This document shows, piece after piece, positions 14,911-25,975 of a DNA stretch of 64,000 bases. The DNA comes from Xiphophorus maculatus (taxonomy: Eukaryota; Chordata; Actinopteri; Cyprinodontiformes; Poeciliidae), in assembly GCF_002775205.1 (NCBI RefSeq), contig NC_036450.1, forward strand, positions 23,276,288 to 23,340,287, written 5' to 3'. Position 1 is the first letter of the stretch, and each line of letters begins with the position of its first letter. The notes under the pieces were generated by a model. That model had not been told where the DNA came from and did not search any database. It saw only the letters and a program-made list of their open reading frames with translations. A program made the translations under genes and the position numbers.

Positions 14911-16555
14911 ATGTCACATCATGGATCGACCCTCGTTTCTTGAAGCTCAAAAATGGGCTTGAAATGGTTCATAAAAAAAAAAAAAAAGGGGGGGGGAAGC
15001 AGAGGTTCCTTTGGAATTGTAATCAAATTTAGGCATAAATTATAAAGATCGTCCATTATTTCTTCATCTTCATTGTGTTTTCTGGTGAAAAGTTCTACGT
15101 CACCGGCTCAGTGGTGGTTCTATAATGAATGTGGCCCCGGGTTAGATCCTCCTTCTGGACCCCCCTGACATCCATCACTCCCCATAGATTTACGTACGTA
15201 TGAATGCTGTCTTTTTTTTTTTTTAATGTTCAATAGCAAATACACACTTCAATAAATATGTCAAATTCAAACCACTTTTTAAAATGCATTTACTCAACTA
15301 GTCCAGGGTATTTTTTTTTCTTAAGCTCTGTGAAAGAATATTGCTTGAAAAGTGATGAACCTAAAGGTTGGCATGTAAACATTTTTCCTCTGACAACCAC
15401 ACAGCCATGTTGGTTGCTAATGTCTGACTCAGAATTAAAGGTTCGGCTTTCTAGCAGGTTTTTGCTGTTTTAAAAAAAAAAACAACAACGTATAAACCTG
15501 GATCAAACTTAAATTCTCATTGTAACAACGAAACTTTCTCAAATCCAAATTCTACTTCGGTTCTATGAGTCGCTGCCGTTCATAAGGTAACCCACTCGTC
15601 AGTCCACGATTCTGTGCTGGACGCGGCTCACGTCGGATGAGAATCTGTGTCCTTTAGTTAAATTTGAGTCAGAACGTTACAATTTGGACCCTATGGAGCA
15701 TATAATTTACAAACCACAATACGTCACTAGAATTAAATTTATTAAATTTCCTGTTGTGTAGTGTAATGAGTCGCTGTGTTATTTTTTTCTCTAAGGGCTT
15801 AAGCTTGGACTACCGTTTGTTTGTTGACTAGATGAGATTTTTTTTTTTATCAAGCGTTTATGTGACCCACAGGGGTGATGCCGCCCAGGGTGGAGAGCCA
15901 TATTGTCCATACCACACTGTCACACTGAAGACCTTTTAGTATTTTTGTTACTATTTGGCCTACAGACGTTGCAATCATGGAGAATTTGAAGTGTTAGTTT
16001 CTTGCCGTGTTCAGTCTGACTCGTCTTCATGGGTGAGAAAAAATAAAAATAACTCCCAGTAACTCTGGCAGGTTGATGATGATTATGAGTGATATCTTTT
16101 GTTGCTGGACAAAACTCTATTTCGACATGATCCCAAATGAGCAAACCGTGGCAAAATCAGGGGTTTCTTTGTTAGCATTAATGCTACAGACAAACACGGT
16201 GGGGTAAAAGGTGTCGCTTTTTATTCCATAGAACTTATTGAATAACAGCCTTTCTGATATGAGGTAATATCCACAACAGGCTCTAAATCCAAAATCAGCA
16301 ATTAAATCTCTGGTTCGACTTTCAAACGCAGCATAGAAAAGTCTAAGAACAGCTTTATTATGACAGTATAATCTCTGAGGGCGTGTTTATTTTGCTTTTC
16401 TTTTATGATGCCTTTTTCTCCTCATGTGTTTTTGATAATTAAAAAATAATTTGTCAAGACGAAGCCAAGCTAATTAATTTACCTTGACTGCCTCTGACAG
16501 TTTCTCTGTAGTTTGTTATAGACAATAGAAATATTTACTTAAAAAGTAATTTGCT
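14911..16555. other. otp-wdr41 intergenic DNA, first part
   Basis: AT-rich unique sequence with several poly-T and poly-A runs. I see no gene, RNA or strong regulatory signature. Confidence 0.6.
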
Positions 16556-16557
16556 GT

Positions 16558-16589
16558 GACACACACACACACGCACGCACACACACACG

Positions 16590-16650
<61 letters not shown>
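16558..16650. repeat. (AC)n microsatellite
   Basis: An AC repeat with GC interruptions in its first third. A smaller AC run at 16791-16803 belongs to the adjacent SINE-like copy. Confidence 0.97.
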
Positions 16651-16674
16651 GTAAAATAAAACAAGGCTACACAA

Positions 16675-16805
16675 TGCCACTGTTGCTTTGCTGCTAGTGT
16701 GTGTTGCACTCAAATCCCATGGAGTTTTCATGTTCTCCCCATGCATGTATGAGTTCTTTTCTGGGTACTCCCAAAGTCCAAAAAATTGTAACACACACAC
16801 ACAAT
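16675..16805 (+). mobile_element. SINE-like repeat body, plus orientation
   Basis: It contains CATGGAGTTTTCATGTTCTC, then CTGGGTACTCCCAAAGTCC and a terminal CA run. These are the diagnostic body sequences of the same fish SINE seen reversed at 8266-8580. The tRNA-like head is missing or decayed. Confidence 0.55.
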
Positions 16806-17810
16806 TGCGTGTGGGCATGTGTGTGTGTGTGCATCGTTGTTTGTCTTGCATGTCTGTCACAAATCTGACAAGATATATGTAAAAACTGATCATATATAGT
16901 TACGAAACAAAAATAACCAATGGGTACCATTTCTACATGGTGCCTCATTAGTAGCTGATCATTTATGTTGAGCATTAATGGACAGAAATAATTAGCAATT
17001 TGTCTGAAGAATGAGTTATTTGCGCATGCCATGAAGCACTTTTAAAAAATTTTTATCACAAGTTTAATTTAATTTCTCAGAATTTCTGACAAGTTGCACC
17101 TCAGTCAGGAATATGGGGAAATAACCACAGAGAGCGAAAAATGAATGGATTAAACAATAAATGTTTCAATAAATCACACGAATGTCTATGTAAAAGTTAT
17201 TAAATGAAGTAAAAAAAAAATAAAAGAATGTGATGATAAAACAAAGAGACAGACACAAATTGTACAGATTAGAATATTATTCCAGGGTGTCACTGTCGAG
17301 ATTCATTGATCTTAAGCTTTCTCAAGAAGAAGAAAAATAGGGTAAAAATACAAACATTCTGGCAAGATTTGATATTTGTTGCCCAACCATTTTTGATTGA
17401 TGGCTGGTAAGCACTGGTGGAACTCCGACTGTTCAACTAAATTAGATATCTTCCTTTATTTTTGGAAAATCTATTATATTTTTTGATGAGTTTGGTCTTT
17501 TGTAACCCCGGCGTATTTTATAAATACCATAAACTTGCCCAGTATACAACTGATTCCATTTGCCTCGTGGCATAACTACAGTTCATCTGCATCATCGTTT
17601 TCTTGGTTTTCTTCCACAATCTCAAAGCAAACACAGTTGAACGCACATATTTACACACACTGTATGAAAACACATATTTTTCCCCCCCGTGACTGTCTGA
17701 CGTTAAATCACACAAAACGTTGGCTAAACAGTGACTGAAAAGTGGGAAGGCGCTGGGAGAGGAAGAAGCCATTAATACAGAAAACAATATTCAAAAAACA
17801 AAATTTTGCG
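16806..17810. other. Intergenic DNA without recognised features
   Basis: AT-rich unique sequence. Nothing gene-like was seen. Confidence 0.6.
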
Positions 17811-17814
17811 ATTC

Positions 17815-18110
17815 CGGTGTTTCCATTAAGTAAGAAACGCAATTAAAATCACACATGAATACGTTTTTTTTCCCCACGTGATAAGTTATTTAAGAAAACA
17901 AAAAAAACAAAACAAACATGTGTCCTATCTTCCCGCGACTACTTCCTGTCGTCGTCTTCTGTGGTTTTTGCGCCAGTGGTAACATCCGGTTGTTGATCAT
18001 GTGACTCCCGTGATGCAAAAAAAACCAAACAAAACGTGTTTCCGTCGCAGTTTTGCGAAATAAACCAATTTCATTACATGCAAAGAAATCAACCCAGCTA
18101 AAAAACTTGC
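17815..18110. mobile_element. MITE of the TTTCCATTA family (copy 1, partial)
   Basis: It begins GTGTTTCCATTAAG and shares an ordered series of blocks with 29302-29649: a CAATTAAAATCACA block, GTGATAAGT, ACTTCCTGTCGTC, GTTGTTGATCATGTGACTC and a GTCGCAG-T-TTTGC block. The right end is unclear and probably lost. No coding capacity is seen. Confidence 0.55.
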
Positions 18111-18599
18111 GTTTTATTTATTTATTTATTTAATTTTTTTATATCTTCAAAATTGCCATGTGCAATTGTTACGGTCAATGGAGCTGGAAAAACTCTTGAT
18201 TACAGTTTCTGGGACGAAAAGTGTAACTTTGTCCTGGTGTTTTGCTGCTATACTCCACAAAAGCGACGGCATCATGAAGAAAGAACATTATATGGAAATA
18301 CTGAAATAAAACAGCAGCCAGAAGGTCAAAGCTTGGAGACAAACGGGTCAAATGGCTCTCAGCACATCATCGGGAAAAGTTACAAAACAAATGGCTTAAG
18401 GTCAACAAGCCATCTGAGGCGTCCATCAGAAAGCTGTGATCAAAACTGGAAAGGTTTTCATGGCGCCATGTTTGCTTTAGCAGCAGAGAGAAAACCTGAC
18501 TGAGCGGATGTTGCAGAGACTCTCGCAGTCGACGGCGACAGATGTGAAATAATATCACATAAAATGTAATAATTAGCTTCACTATCAGCCAGGTTAATT

Positions 18600-18790
18600 A
18601 GTTTGTGGAAACGGGTAACCTGTTTTTCATTGGGTAATTTGTCACACGACGACGAGGCAGCCAATCAGTGACCCCGCCGTCGGCGGGATCATTTCTCCCA
18701 CAATGCTGTGCAGCGAGTGTGTCGCGGGAAACGCGGACGTGAGCCAATGTTTGTCTCCTACTTATTCCACACAAATAAACGAAATCAGTC
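18600..18790. other. CpG-rich patch between otp and wdr41
   Basis: A short CpG-rich unique stretch includes GCCGTCGGCGGGATC and a CCAAT-type site (AGCCAATCAG). It could be regulatory, but no gene starts nearby. Confidence 0.25.
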
Positions 18791-18865
18791 AATAAACCAT
18801 CCGAGGGTGAACGCGTCTCTCTCTCTCTCTCTCTATCAGGGATTATGAATGGGAGTCCATTAATT

Positions 18866-18886
18866 CCCCCCCCCCCCCCCCCCCCC
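18866..18886. repeat. Poly-C homopolymer, 21 bases
   Basis: An uninterrupted C run in the assembly. Its length may be inexact because such runs are error-prone. The minus strand could form a G-quadruplex. Confidence 0.9.
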
Positions 18887-19334
18887 GCATGTGAGGTTAT
18901 GCGTGTGTGTCAGATGGAGACGCGGGTCTGTTTGCTGCGTTCGCACCAGTAAGGGAGAACGTCGCGATAAGATCCTGTGCATTTTTGCGGAACCCAGGCA
19001 TGCAAATCAGGGTCCACGAATTTGTAACAAGAGGTGCAAATGAACAATAATAGTTTGACATTTTTTTTTTGGTAATAAGTTGCTTTGCCTCCCTGCAGAC
19101 TATTACGATTAGTAGATCCACGCAAATTTGTCCGTTAGGAGCAAAGGTGAAGGAGAGACGTTATGAGCCCACGCCTACGTCCATGTTGCATATTTATACA
19201 CATAAAAACAACCACAATCATTTCTTTTCTCAAAAACAAAAACAAAAACGCGTTCCATAACGTTTTGAAGTGTGTGTTTTAAAAAGTTCATCCTGCAAAT
19301 CAGGGCGTGTAGTTAAAAAAAACAACACCTGCCT

Positions 19335-19861
19335 CTTTAAAGCTGCAGTATACTTTTATGAAAATATCTACAGATTTTTTGTACATATTTGTTAAAATGT
19401 CACTATGCTGTGACAGAATAGCATGAGACGGATAATCTGTGAGAAAAATCAAGCTGCGCTGCTTTCTCCCAGCGCCAACTAGAAACAACCAATCAGAGCC
19501 AGGAGGCGGGGCTCAGCTGCTCATCCCCTTCTCTCTTTCTGATAGCAGGATCTTGTCATGGATGCTAACGCTAGTTGGAATAGTCAACATGTGACAGTAA
19601 GTTTTTTCTTGCCCTTTAGAACATCTAGCAGTGCATACGCCAGTGCGTGATTGTCAGCGCTAAGACCCGCCTCCTGGCTCTGATTGGTTGTTTTTGACCG
19701 TTTCTTCACAGGGCAATAGCTCGATCTTTTCGCAGATTATCTGTCCTGTACTGTCACAGCATGCTGACAGATTCAAGGAATACATTAAAAAAACAAGCAA
19801 ACAAAAAAAACATATATATATACATTTTTAAAAATAAAAGTTATATACTGCACCTTTAAAG
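19335..19861. mobile_element. Foldback MITE (copy A)
   Basis: About 527 bp, bounded by CTTTAAAGCTGCAGTATAC and its near-complement TATACTGCACCTTTAAAG. Inner arms carry AACCAATCAGAGCCAGGAGG and, reversed, CCTCCTGGCTCTGATTGGTT. The inner arms are also present in a related copy at about 39600-40060. No protein is encoded. Confidence 0.75.
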
Positions 19862-19914
19862 CCAGTGTAGGCACCACTTACCAATAATAATAAAAATAAA
19901 TAAGCAAAAAAAAA

Positions 19915-20310
19915 AAAAAGCTCTTGGGAGTTTCCTCGGACACTTTGAGGGGCCATTTGTGAATTCAAATTCATGGGAACTTAAATCTTATTTGACAGTC
20001 GGAGTCTCGGAGTGTCTCTGTGATTGTTATTATTCCAGATGGTGCCGAGAAGATTCCATCTGAAGCTTTTATTAATTTTTCGTTTAAAACGCTTTGGGGG
20101 TGGGGGGTGAGGGGGGGGGGGGGGGGGGGGGGCTCCCCTCCCCTCCGATCCCGCCTCTGCTTCCCCCGCCGATGACGAGGCTGACTGACACCTCGCTGCT
20201 CCCTCCATTTGTCATTGTTTGAAAAGGTCTTAATTGTATTACATGCAAATGAAGAGATTTGATTTCTGCCTATTATCTATTCATAAGAGAAAATGAACAG
20301 AACATTAGTG
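19915..20310. promoter_or_regulatory. Candidate regulatory block between otp and wdr41
   Basis: A unique sequence on both sides of a G-run (20096-20133). It contains TTTTATTAATTTTTCG on the left. On the right, TCATTGTTTGAAAAGG is followed by CTTAATTGTATTACATGC and the octamer ATGCAAAT at 20243-20250. Dense homeodomain and POU sites suggest an otp-domain enhancer. Conservation is untested. Confidence 0.4.
20096..20133. repeat. G-rich run, possible G-quadruplex
   Basis: GGGGGTGGGGGGTGAG is followed by more than 20 consecutive G on the plus strand. It is a good G4 candidate. The run length in the assembly may be inexact. Confidence 0.85.
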
Positions 20311-20419
20311 GGTCACTAAATGACGGAGGGAGGACGTGAGGGAGACGAGACGGTGGTGATCAGTTGGAGGCTCTGCTGCGGAGTGAGAGGGGAGACTTGG
20401 CAGCTTTGCGCTGTCACGG

Positions 20420-20435
20420 TGTGTGTGTGTGTGTG

Positions 20436-20467
<32 letters not shown>

Positions 20468-20472
20468 CGTGC

Positions 20473-20566
<94 letters not shown>
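20420..20566. repeat. (GT)n microsatellite with (GC)n core
   Basis: A GT repeat of about 147 bp interrupted at about 20467-20487 by GCGCGC. Cys-Val and Thr-His frames over it are artefacts. Confidence 0.98.
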
Positions 20567-20639
20567 CTCCCCAACTTTTTGCTGTTTCGGAATAATCCCG
20601 GCAGCCTTCATGCGGGGACTGTGTCGGCAATGCTGCGGG

Positions 20640-20830
20640 TCAGGGCTGATAATTAACCCGTGATGACTGAAACACAGCAATTACAGTCATGCCCATGTGA
20701 CAAATCAAAGTGACAGAAGCTGCGACGCGCCGTCTCTCCCTCCCCCGGTCAGCGTACGGACGCCGGTAAATGCCACGTATATGCTAATCAGGTGCACTTC
20801 CTGCTTTTGTTCAACCTCGGACTTTAAGCA
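20640..20830. promoter_or_regulatory. Candidate regulatory block
   Basis: A repeat-free block with GATAATTAACCCGTGATGAC, GCAATTACAG, TGTGACAAATCAAAGTGACA and ATATGCTAATCAGGTGCAC. Its homeodomain and Meis/Pbx-like motif content is typical of developmental enhancers. This is inference only. Confidence 0.35.
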
Positions 20831-20970
20831 CGGAAGCTAAGTCGGGGTCATAAAGTTGTTGGTTTTTTTTAGCTTTAAAACTTTTTTCAGTTTCAACTGT
20901 ATAAATGTTTTTTTTTTCTCCCCCTTTTGAACAAACTTTATGGCCTCAATTTAGCTCCATATATAAAACA

Positions 20971-21306
20971 CAAAATCTTACCTGTTCTTTTTTTCACGTT
21001 TTTCTAGTGCAAAACGTGAATTAAGACTGAACTAACTTAAAAATATCCCACCAGTAAGATATTTGAGCTTGTTTTAAGTAAATAATTCCTTAATATTAAT
21101 GAAAAGGTATTAGATTATTTCACTTATAACATGGGGAAATTGTCTTGTTATAGTAAATTTATCTGCCAATGGAGCTAATACTTTTCCACCACTATTAAGG
21201 AATTATTTATTTCAAACAAGCTCATCCATCTTGCTCACAGGTTACTTGTAAGTGAGTTTTGTCTTATTTCAAGAAGCAAGAGTAAAACTCCTCGGTAAGA
21301 TCTGGT
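20971..21306. mobile_element. Inverted-repeat element (MITE-like)
   Basis: The ends read CAAAATCTTACC and GGTAAGATCTGG. Inner arms at about 21058-21095 and 21195-21231 pair through GAGCTTGTTTTAAGTAAATA and AATTATTTATTTCAAACAAG. A fragment of the same family is recognisable at about 48955-49040. No coding capacity is seen. Confidence 0.6.
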
Positions 21307-22250
21307 GCTGTAGCAGTGAATAGATTTACATTTCCTCGGGCTCATCAAGTGTTAGTTGTTGCCGCTGCTTCGCCGTTCGATTTAGATCTGGACTTTGACT
21401 AGACTGTTTGAAACCCAACGTAGTTGATCTAAACCGTTTCACTTGACCTCCGGCTGCGTGTTTGGGGCGATTCACTGAGACTTCATCTAAATGCCCCGCA
21501 GGCTCTGATTACAATGAACCGTGGACCAAAACTCGAGTGACAAAAATTACTTATGTACTGAAACAAAACACGTGGTTCTGTTTAGAGTTTGAAAACTATG
21601 CAGTAGATTTGTTTGGTACAGTGTCCGAGGCTATAGGACACAGGCTAATGTTTAGCATGTTTAGCTTAGCCTAGCTTAATTGTTTACAGCTCTTTTTATC
21701 TCCTTTATGCTCACGCTATTCAACTTATTGACTTAAAGTGGAAATTATTGAACTATTACGGACTACAGTTTGAAAACAATTGTCTAATTGCATTAGTCTG
21801 ACGCTGCTTTTCCTTCTCACTAAACCATCATCAACCAGCCAATGAGCTGTAGGAAGGCAAATTAGCCACTTCGCTATAATCTCATGTATTTACATAGTGC
21901 TGGACAATATGACTGACAAACATATCACTTTATAAGAGTTTCATATCAACCCATATTGATAATTGTCGATGTTGATCATTATTGATGAAGTTTTTGTCTT
22001 GCATATCTGAAGTATTGTCAAACCGGTGGCGTTACCTTTCCTGTCTTATCCACAATTTCCACTCCATGATGTTTTATTTTTAAGCACTTATGAGGCACGG
22101 TGGGGAAACATGAAACTGCTGCTGCTGCGGAAGTCACTCAACAGGTTGTTACTAGGTAACCAAAGTCTTTTCTCTGCCTGCATCCCCCAGAATGCTGTGC
22201 GGGTGCGGCGAATATTCTACATATTGAATAGCGTATCACTTGTATTATCT
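21307..22250. other. Intergenic DNA with a weak repeat patch
   Basis: Mostly unique AT-rich DNA. At about 21895-21985 the wording CTGGACAATATGACTG and TATTGATAATTGTCGATG resembles a common fish dispersed repeat. No gene was seen. Confidence 0.45.
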
Positions 22251-22269
22251 ATTGAAATCATTCATGTGT

Positions 22270-22455
22270 TTGCGGAAAGTATTTCTGTTGCAGTTTGGCG
22301 AAATTTGATGCGACCAAAAACAAAAACACCCCACCTCATCCCAGCAGCAAAACTTTGTGGCAAAAATCAAGAGTTTTTTTTTTTTTTTTCTTCGTCAAGC
22401 TAATTTATTTTCTAAATGTCAAATTTCACAACTATATGGTGGAAACACAGTGACC
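22270..22455. mobile_element. MITE of the TTTCCATTA family (partial copy)
   Basis: It shares the right-hand blocks of the family: GTTGCAGTTTGGCGAAATTT, CTCATCCCAGC, AAATGTCAAATTTCACA and a final GGTGGAAACACAG. The left part is not identifiable. Confidence 0.45.
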
Positions 22456-22779
22456 GCAGAGTTAATATAAGCAGTGGCACAGGCGCCATCAATTAGCAAA
22501 CGCAGTGATCATTGTGGGAGGCAGAACGGAGGAGGACGAAACTTGGCAGGAAATCACAAGTTTGGTGACTTCAAATAGGTTTTTAACAAAAATGATGACC
22601 ACCGTGTTGTTTGGAATTTTTACTTGTTGAAAGAAGAACGGTGAACGCGAAGAAAACGCTCCTCCTCTCCACAATCGCGCACTATTTGTTGGCCAACCAC
22701 ATTAAAAAAAAAAAACGGCATTAAGACGCTGAAATTTGCTGGGACGATAGACGTTGTTCTGGGAGGAGCCGCGTCCTGC

Positions 22780-23095
22780 TCCCGTTTCTGTGCGCTGAGG
22801 TCGGCGCGGCGCCGGGAGGCCGCGGCGGGTGAAGCGGAACGCAGTGACATCCTGATGAAGACGGACAGTGAGAGGCGTCGGCCCGGAGCGGGAGCCCGGA
22901 GCGAGAGCCCGGAGCGAGAGCCCGTCCCGCCGCAGGACTCGGCAGAGCGGCGCGCTCTGGAGGTTCCGCGTTCCTGAAGCGCTCCTGTTGGCCCATTGTT
23001 AAATCACAGCCTAATTCCTCTTCCATCATCACAACCATTTGTTTTCCTTCCCGGCCCGGAGGAGGATCAGATCAGGCACAATGTCAGAGGGAAAA
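22780..23095. promoter_or_regulatory. Orphan CpG island with 14-bp repeats
   Basis: A strongly CpG-rich block contains about three tandem copies of CCCGGAGCGAGAGC (22878-22925). It is followed by a TTGTTAAATCACAGCCTAATT block and ACAACCATTTGTTTTCC. It is not at the start of any gene I can identify: wdr41 starts 3 kb further on. It may be a distal CpG-island enhancer or an unannotated non-coding RNA promoter. Confidence 0.35.
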
Positions 23096-23552
23096 GTGAG
23101 AGTTTTTTTTTCCCCTTCTCTCTTGTATTGTAGCTCCTGGTTGGTCTGTAGCGCTGTGGTCGAGACTTTCACTGCACAGTGGATTCCTACTGTTGGTCAT
23201 ATCTGGCAGAAACATCAACTCTGCTCATTAACCGTTTCCCTCTGCTGTTTTTAAATCACTTTTTTCTTGTACTTTCCGAGTCATTAATCCGCACAGCTGC
23301 TAATGAAATTAAAATCCCAGTTGTCTTATCTTTAAAATCCAATCCTGATTTGTGCGGGATTCCTGAAAGATTCTATTTTTCTACAACTATGATACAAACC
23401 TCTGAAGTAGTGATTAAAAAAATAAAATAAAATTCAGAAACAGTTTTGCGTGAGCATTTTATTTTCGTTTTTTATTTGACTGATTTTAGTCACATTTTGG
23501 CAAAAAATGACTAAACCAAAGATCAAATACAAAACGGAATCCAAAGCGGCTC

Positions 23553-23705
23553 GCAAAAATATTTACACCTCTTGAACTTTTCCATATTTTATCACAATAC
23601 AAACAAACAAACAAATAAACAACAAAAAAAAAACATGAGTGTATTTTATTGGAATTTAAAGTGAAAGACCAACAAAAAGTGGTACACATTTGTGAAAAGC
23701 GGAGA
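23553..23705. mobile_element. Tc1-like transposon end fragment
   Basis: It reads AAATATTTACACCTCTTGAA, then a decayed TTTTATCACAATACA, TGTATTTTATTGGAATTTAA and AGACCAACAAAAAGTGGT. This ordered set is the long terminal repeat region of a widespread fish Tc1 group. Only one end is present. Confidence 0.55.
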
Positions 23706-24129
23706 GAAAATATTAAATGATTCAAAACATTTTTTTTTTTTTTTTAGCAAATAAAAAACTGAAAAGTGCGGCGTGCCAAATTATCGGCCCCTCCCAAGCC
23801 CCTTTTTCCTCTGAGTGCAACCAGTTGTCTTTGGAAGATGATAAAGGGGGAAAAAAGTAGTGGAGAAGTTTAAAGCACTACAAACATTTTTAAATAATAA
23901 TAATATTAATAATAAATCTTTTAGCTCTTAAAAGATTAAGAGAAAGCAGGCCGCAGTTACAGTGATCCCTCCTGCTGAGATTTGTGTGTGCTGGTAAAAC
24001 CAAAAGCAGCCTCACATTTTAAAAGCCCATTCACTCCACGTCGACCAATCCAACCCCCCCCCCGAACCTTTCTCCTCTTCTCCGGCTGCCCTTGAGCTTT
24101 TTTTTTTCTTTTTTCTATTACCGCATGGA

Positions 24130-24390
24130 AAACACCTCGCAGCCACCCTGACAAGCGCGGCGGATCGACACTAAATCAGAAATCAGTGCCAGCCGCGGAT
24201 CTGAGCCACCATGAAGGTCACAGGGCCCCGCACTGCATGTCGTCTCAATCGGGGGAGCAGCGGCAGACACGGCCGGGGGTGACGCCGCACAGTGTTGGTG
24301 TTGCCAGGAGACACGCTGACAGGACTGGGGGGCGGAGTGGAGGAACAGGGGGTCTTTGGGATGGTGGGGGGAGTTGCTGACTCAGTTGAA
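24130..24390. promoter_or_regulatory. Candidate regulatory block upstream of wdr41
   Basis: GC-rich unique sequence includes CACTAAATCAGAAATCAGTG and a CCACCATGAAGGTCACAGGG stretch with a nuclear-receptor-like AAGGTCA. No exon structure is convincing. The function is a guess from composition. Confidence 0.25.
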
Positions 24391-24871
24391 ATTTGCTAAG
24401 CAAAAATACTTTTTGTTGTGATTTGTGAGGCAACTGAGGAAACAGCTGAGAGGAACTATTAGATCTTTCCTCACTCCACCAACAGAGGATTGGTGCTTTC
24501 ACCTGAGACGGTGGAGTTGGGGCATACTGCCATCTAGTTGCAGAGAAATGAACAGAAGCAGTCATACTGAATACGTCTCCATATTTTTGAAAACTTTTTT
24601 TTTCTTTTTGCTGTTTATTTCAGCCCCACTGATGTTTCCTCTGCGACATATTCGCAAAAAAGAAACTCCCTCATACTCATGTCCCAATTGATCTTAGTAG
24701 AACTTTAAGTCCTACTTAAAGCTACCAGTCAGTCATTTTTGCTGAATTAATCAAATTATGCTTGGACATAGTTAGACACCAATACAAAAAGCTGACATGG
24801 TCAGCTCCTTATTTATCTGTTTTGCTATTTTGTTGCAAATCTTCAAATCTGCCCTCTCAAAACCAAGCTTC

Positions 24872-24902
24872 CGTGTGTGTGTGTGTGTGTGCGCGCGCGC
24901 CT
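24872..24902. repeat. (GT)n(GC)n microsatellite
   Basis: A short GT run passes into GCGCGCGC. Confidence 0.9.
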
Positions 24903-25004
24903 CTGATGACGTCACAAAAGGCAGCCGACCAGATTTCATTTGAGAATCTCTATCGGTGTTTTTTCCGTCTATCCAGGCGTTTTAAATCACCTTCCACAAA
25001 ATAT

Positions 25005-25009
25005 GGCAA

Positions 25010-25052
<43 letters not shown>

Positions 25053-25053
25053 A
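25005..25053. repeat. (AAAT)n microsatellite
   Basis: About 12 tetranucleotide units. Confidence 0.96.
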
Positions 25054-25059
25054 AAGTTC

Positions 25060-25975
25060 ACAGACACAGGTAGGTTGCGATCACGAATGCCTTAGAACGT
25101 TAAAATCTAAGGTACGGCGTTTACTAATGCCGGCTGATCAGGCAAATAAATACAAAGCAAGCATTTTTTTCCTGTTTATTTTGATTTCTTCCAACGAATG
25201 TCAAATAGCACAGCGCTTAACACGGAAAAACACAATCTTTCTTCCAATAAGATAAATGTGGAAAAGTCTTTTTAAGTACAGGATGTACAATGTATTACAC
25301 ATTCCCACCCCACAAAAAGTACTATTTGTTTAATTGAAATACTGTTTAATTAAGCTGTTTAATTTAGTAAGCTGGGAGGAGGAAAAGATACAGTATATTT
25401 TCTGATTTTTTTTAGCAAGTTATTTTGACATGATGATTTTGGCCCAAATGACAAAAAGTTTGGACACATGTTGATTCAGTGCCACCGTTATAACAGCAGT
25501 TGTATATTCAAGTAAATCATAAAAATAAAAAAACAAACAAACAAGAAAGTCGAAGTAAATGTCGACATTTCTAACACAACACGTGACGCCATTTAGATTC
25601 ACTTCCCAAATATGAATCGTCTTCAGTCTAGTTTGTCCCTGAAAAGCTTCCGTAGTCACATGAGTGGTTTGTTGTGGTTGTGCCTTTTTCCCCCCCTTTC
25701 ATTTTACACTATGTCGTTTCAATTCTGACTGTGTAATCGTCTCTATTTTGTTGTAATATTACGATTCTTCGGATTCTTTCACTTATAAATCTCCCCATAA
25801 GCAAGTCACGCGAGAACGTTTCGGATTTTTCGGTTAGTCTGGTGACCGGTGAGGCATGATTCACCCCGCAGCCTGAGCTAGACACGCAGGGAGGCTGTTG
25901 TTAGTTAGATTTTTTATTGTTTTTACTTTGAGGGAGTCAGTTTACGGTGGCTGTTTCTGGAGCCGCCGATTCGTC
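25060..25975. other. wdr41: wdr41 upstream DNA and promoter region
   Basis: The part up to about 25750 is AT-rich and without features. The last 200 bases before the wdr41 start become CpG-richer (ATTTTTCGGTTAGTCTGG, GGTGACCGGTGAGG, GGAGCCGCCGATTCGTC). This fits a TATA-less housekeeping promoter and 5' UTR. The transcription start is not resolvable. Confidence 0.45.

Noticed and set aside
18153..18503. 116-residue open frame on the plus strand
   Set aside because: No domain or relative was recognised. It is in AT-rich intergenic DNA next to a MITE, so chance is the simplest explanation.
20305..20680. Several Val-Cys and Thr-His open frames
   Set aside because: They arise from a (GT)n/(GC)n microsatellite.
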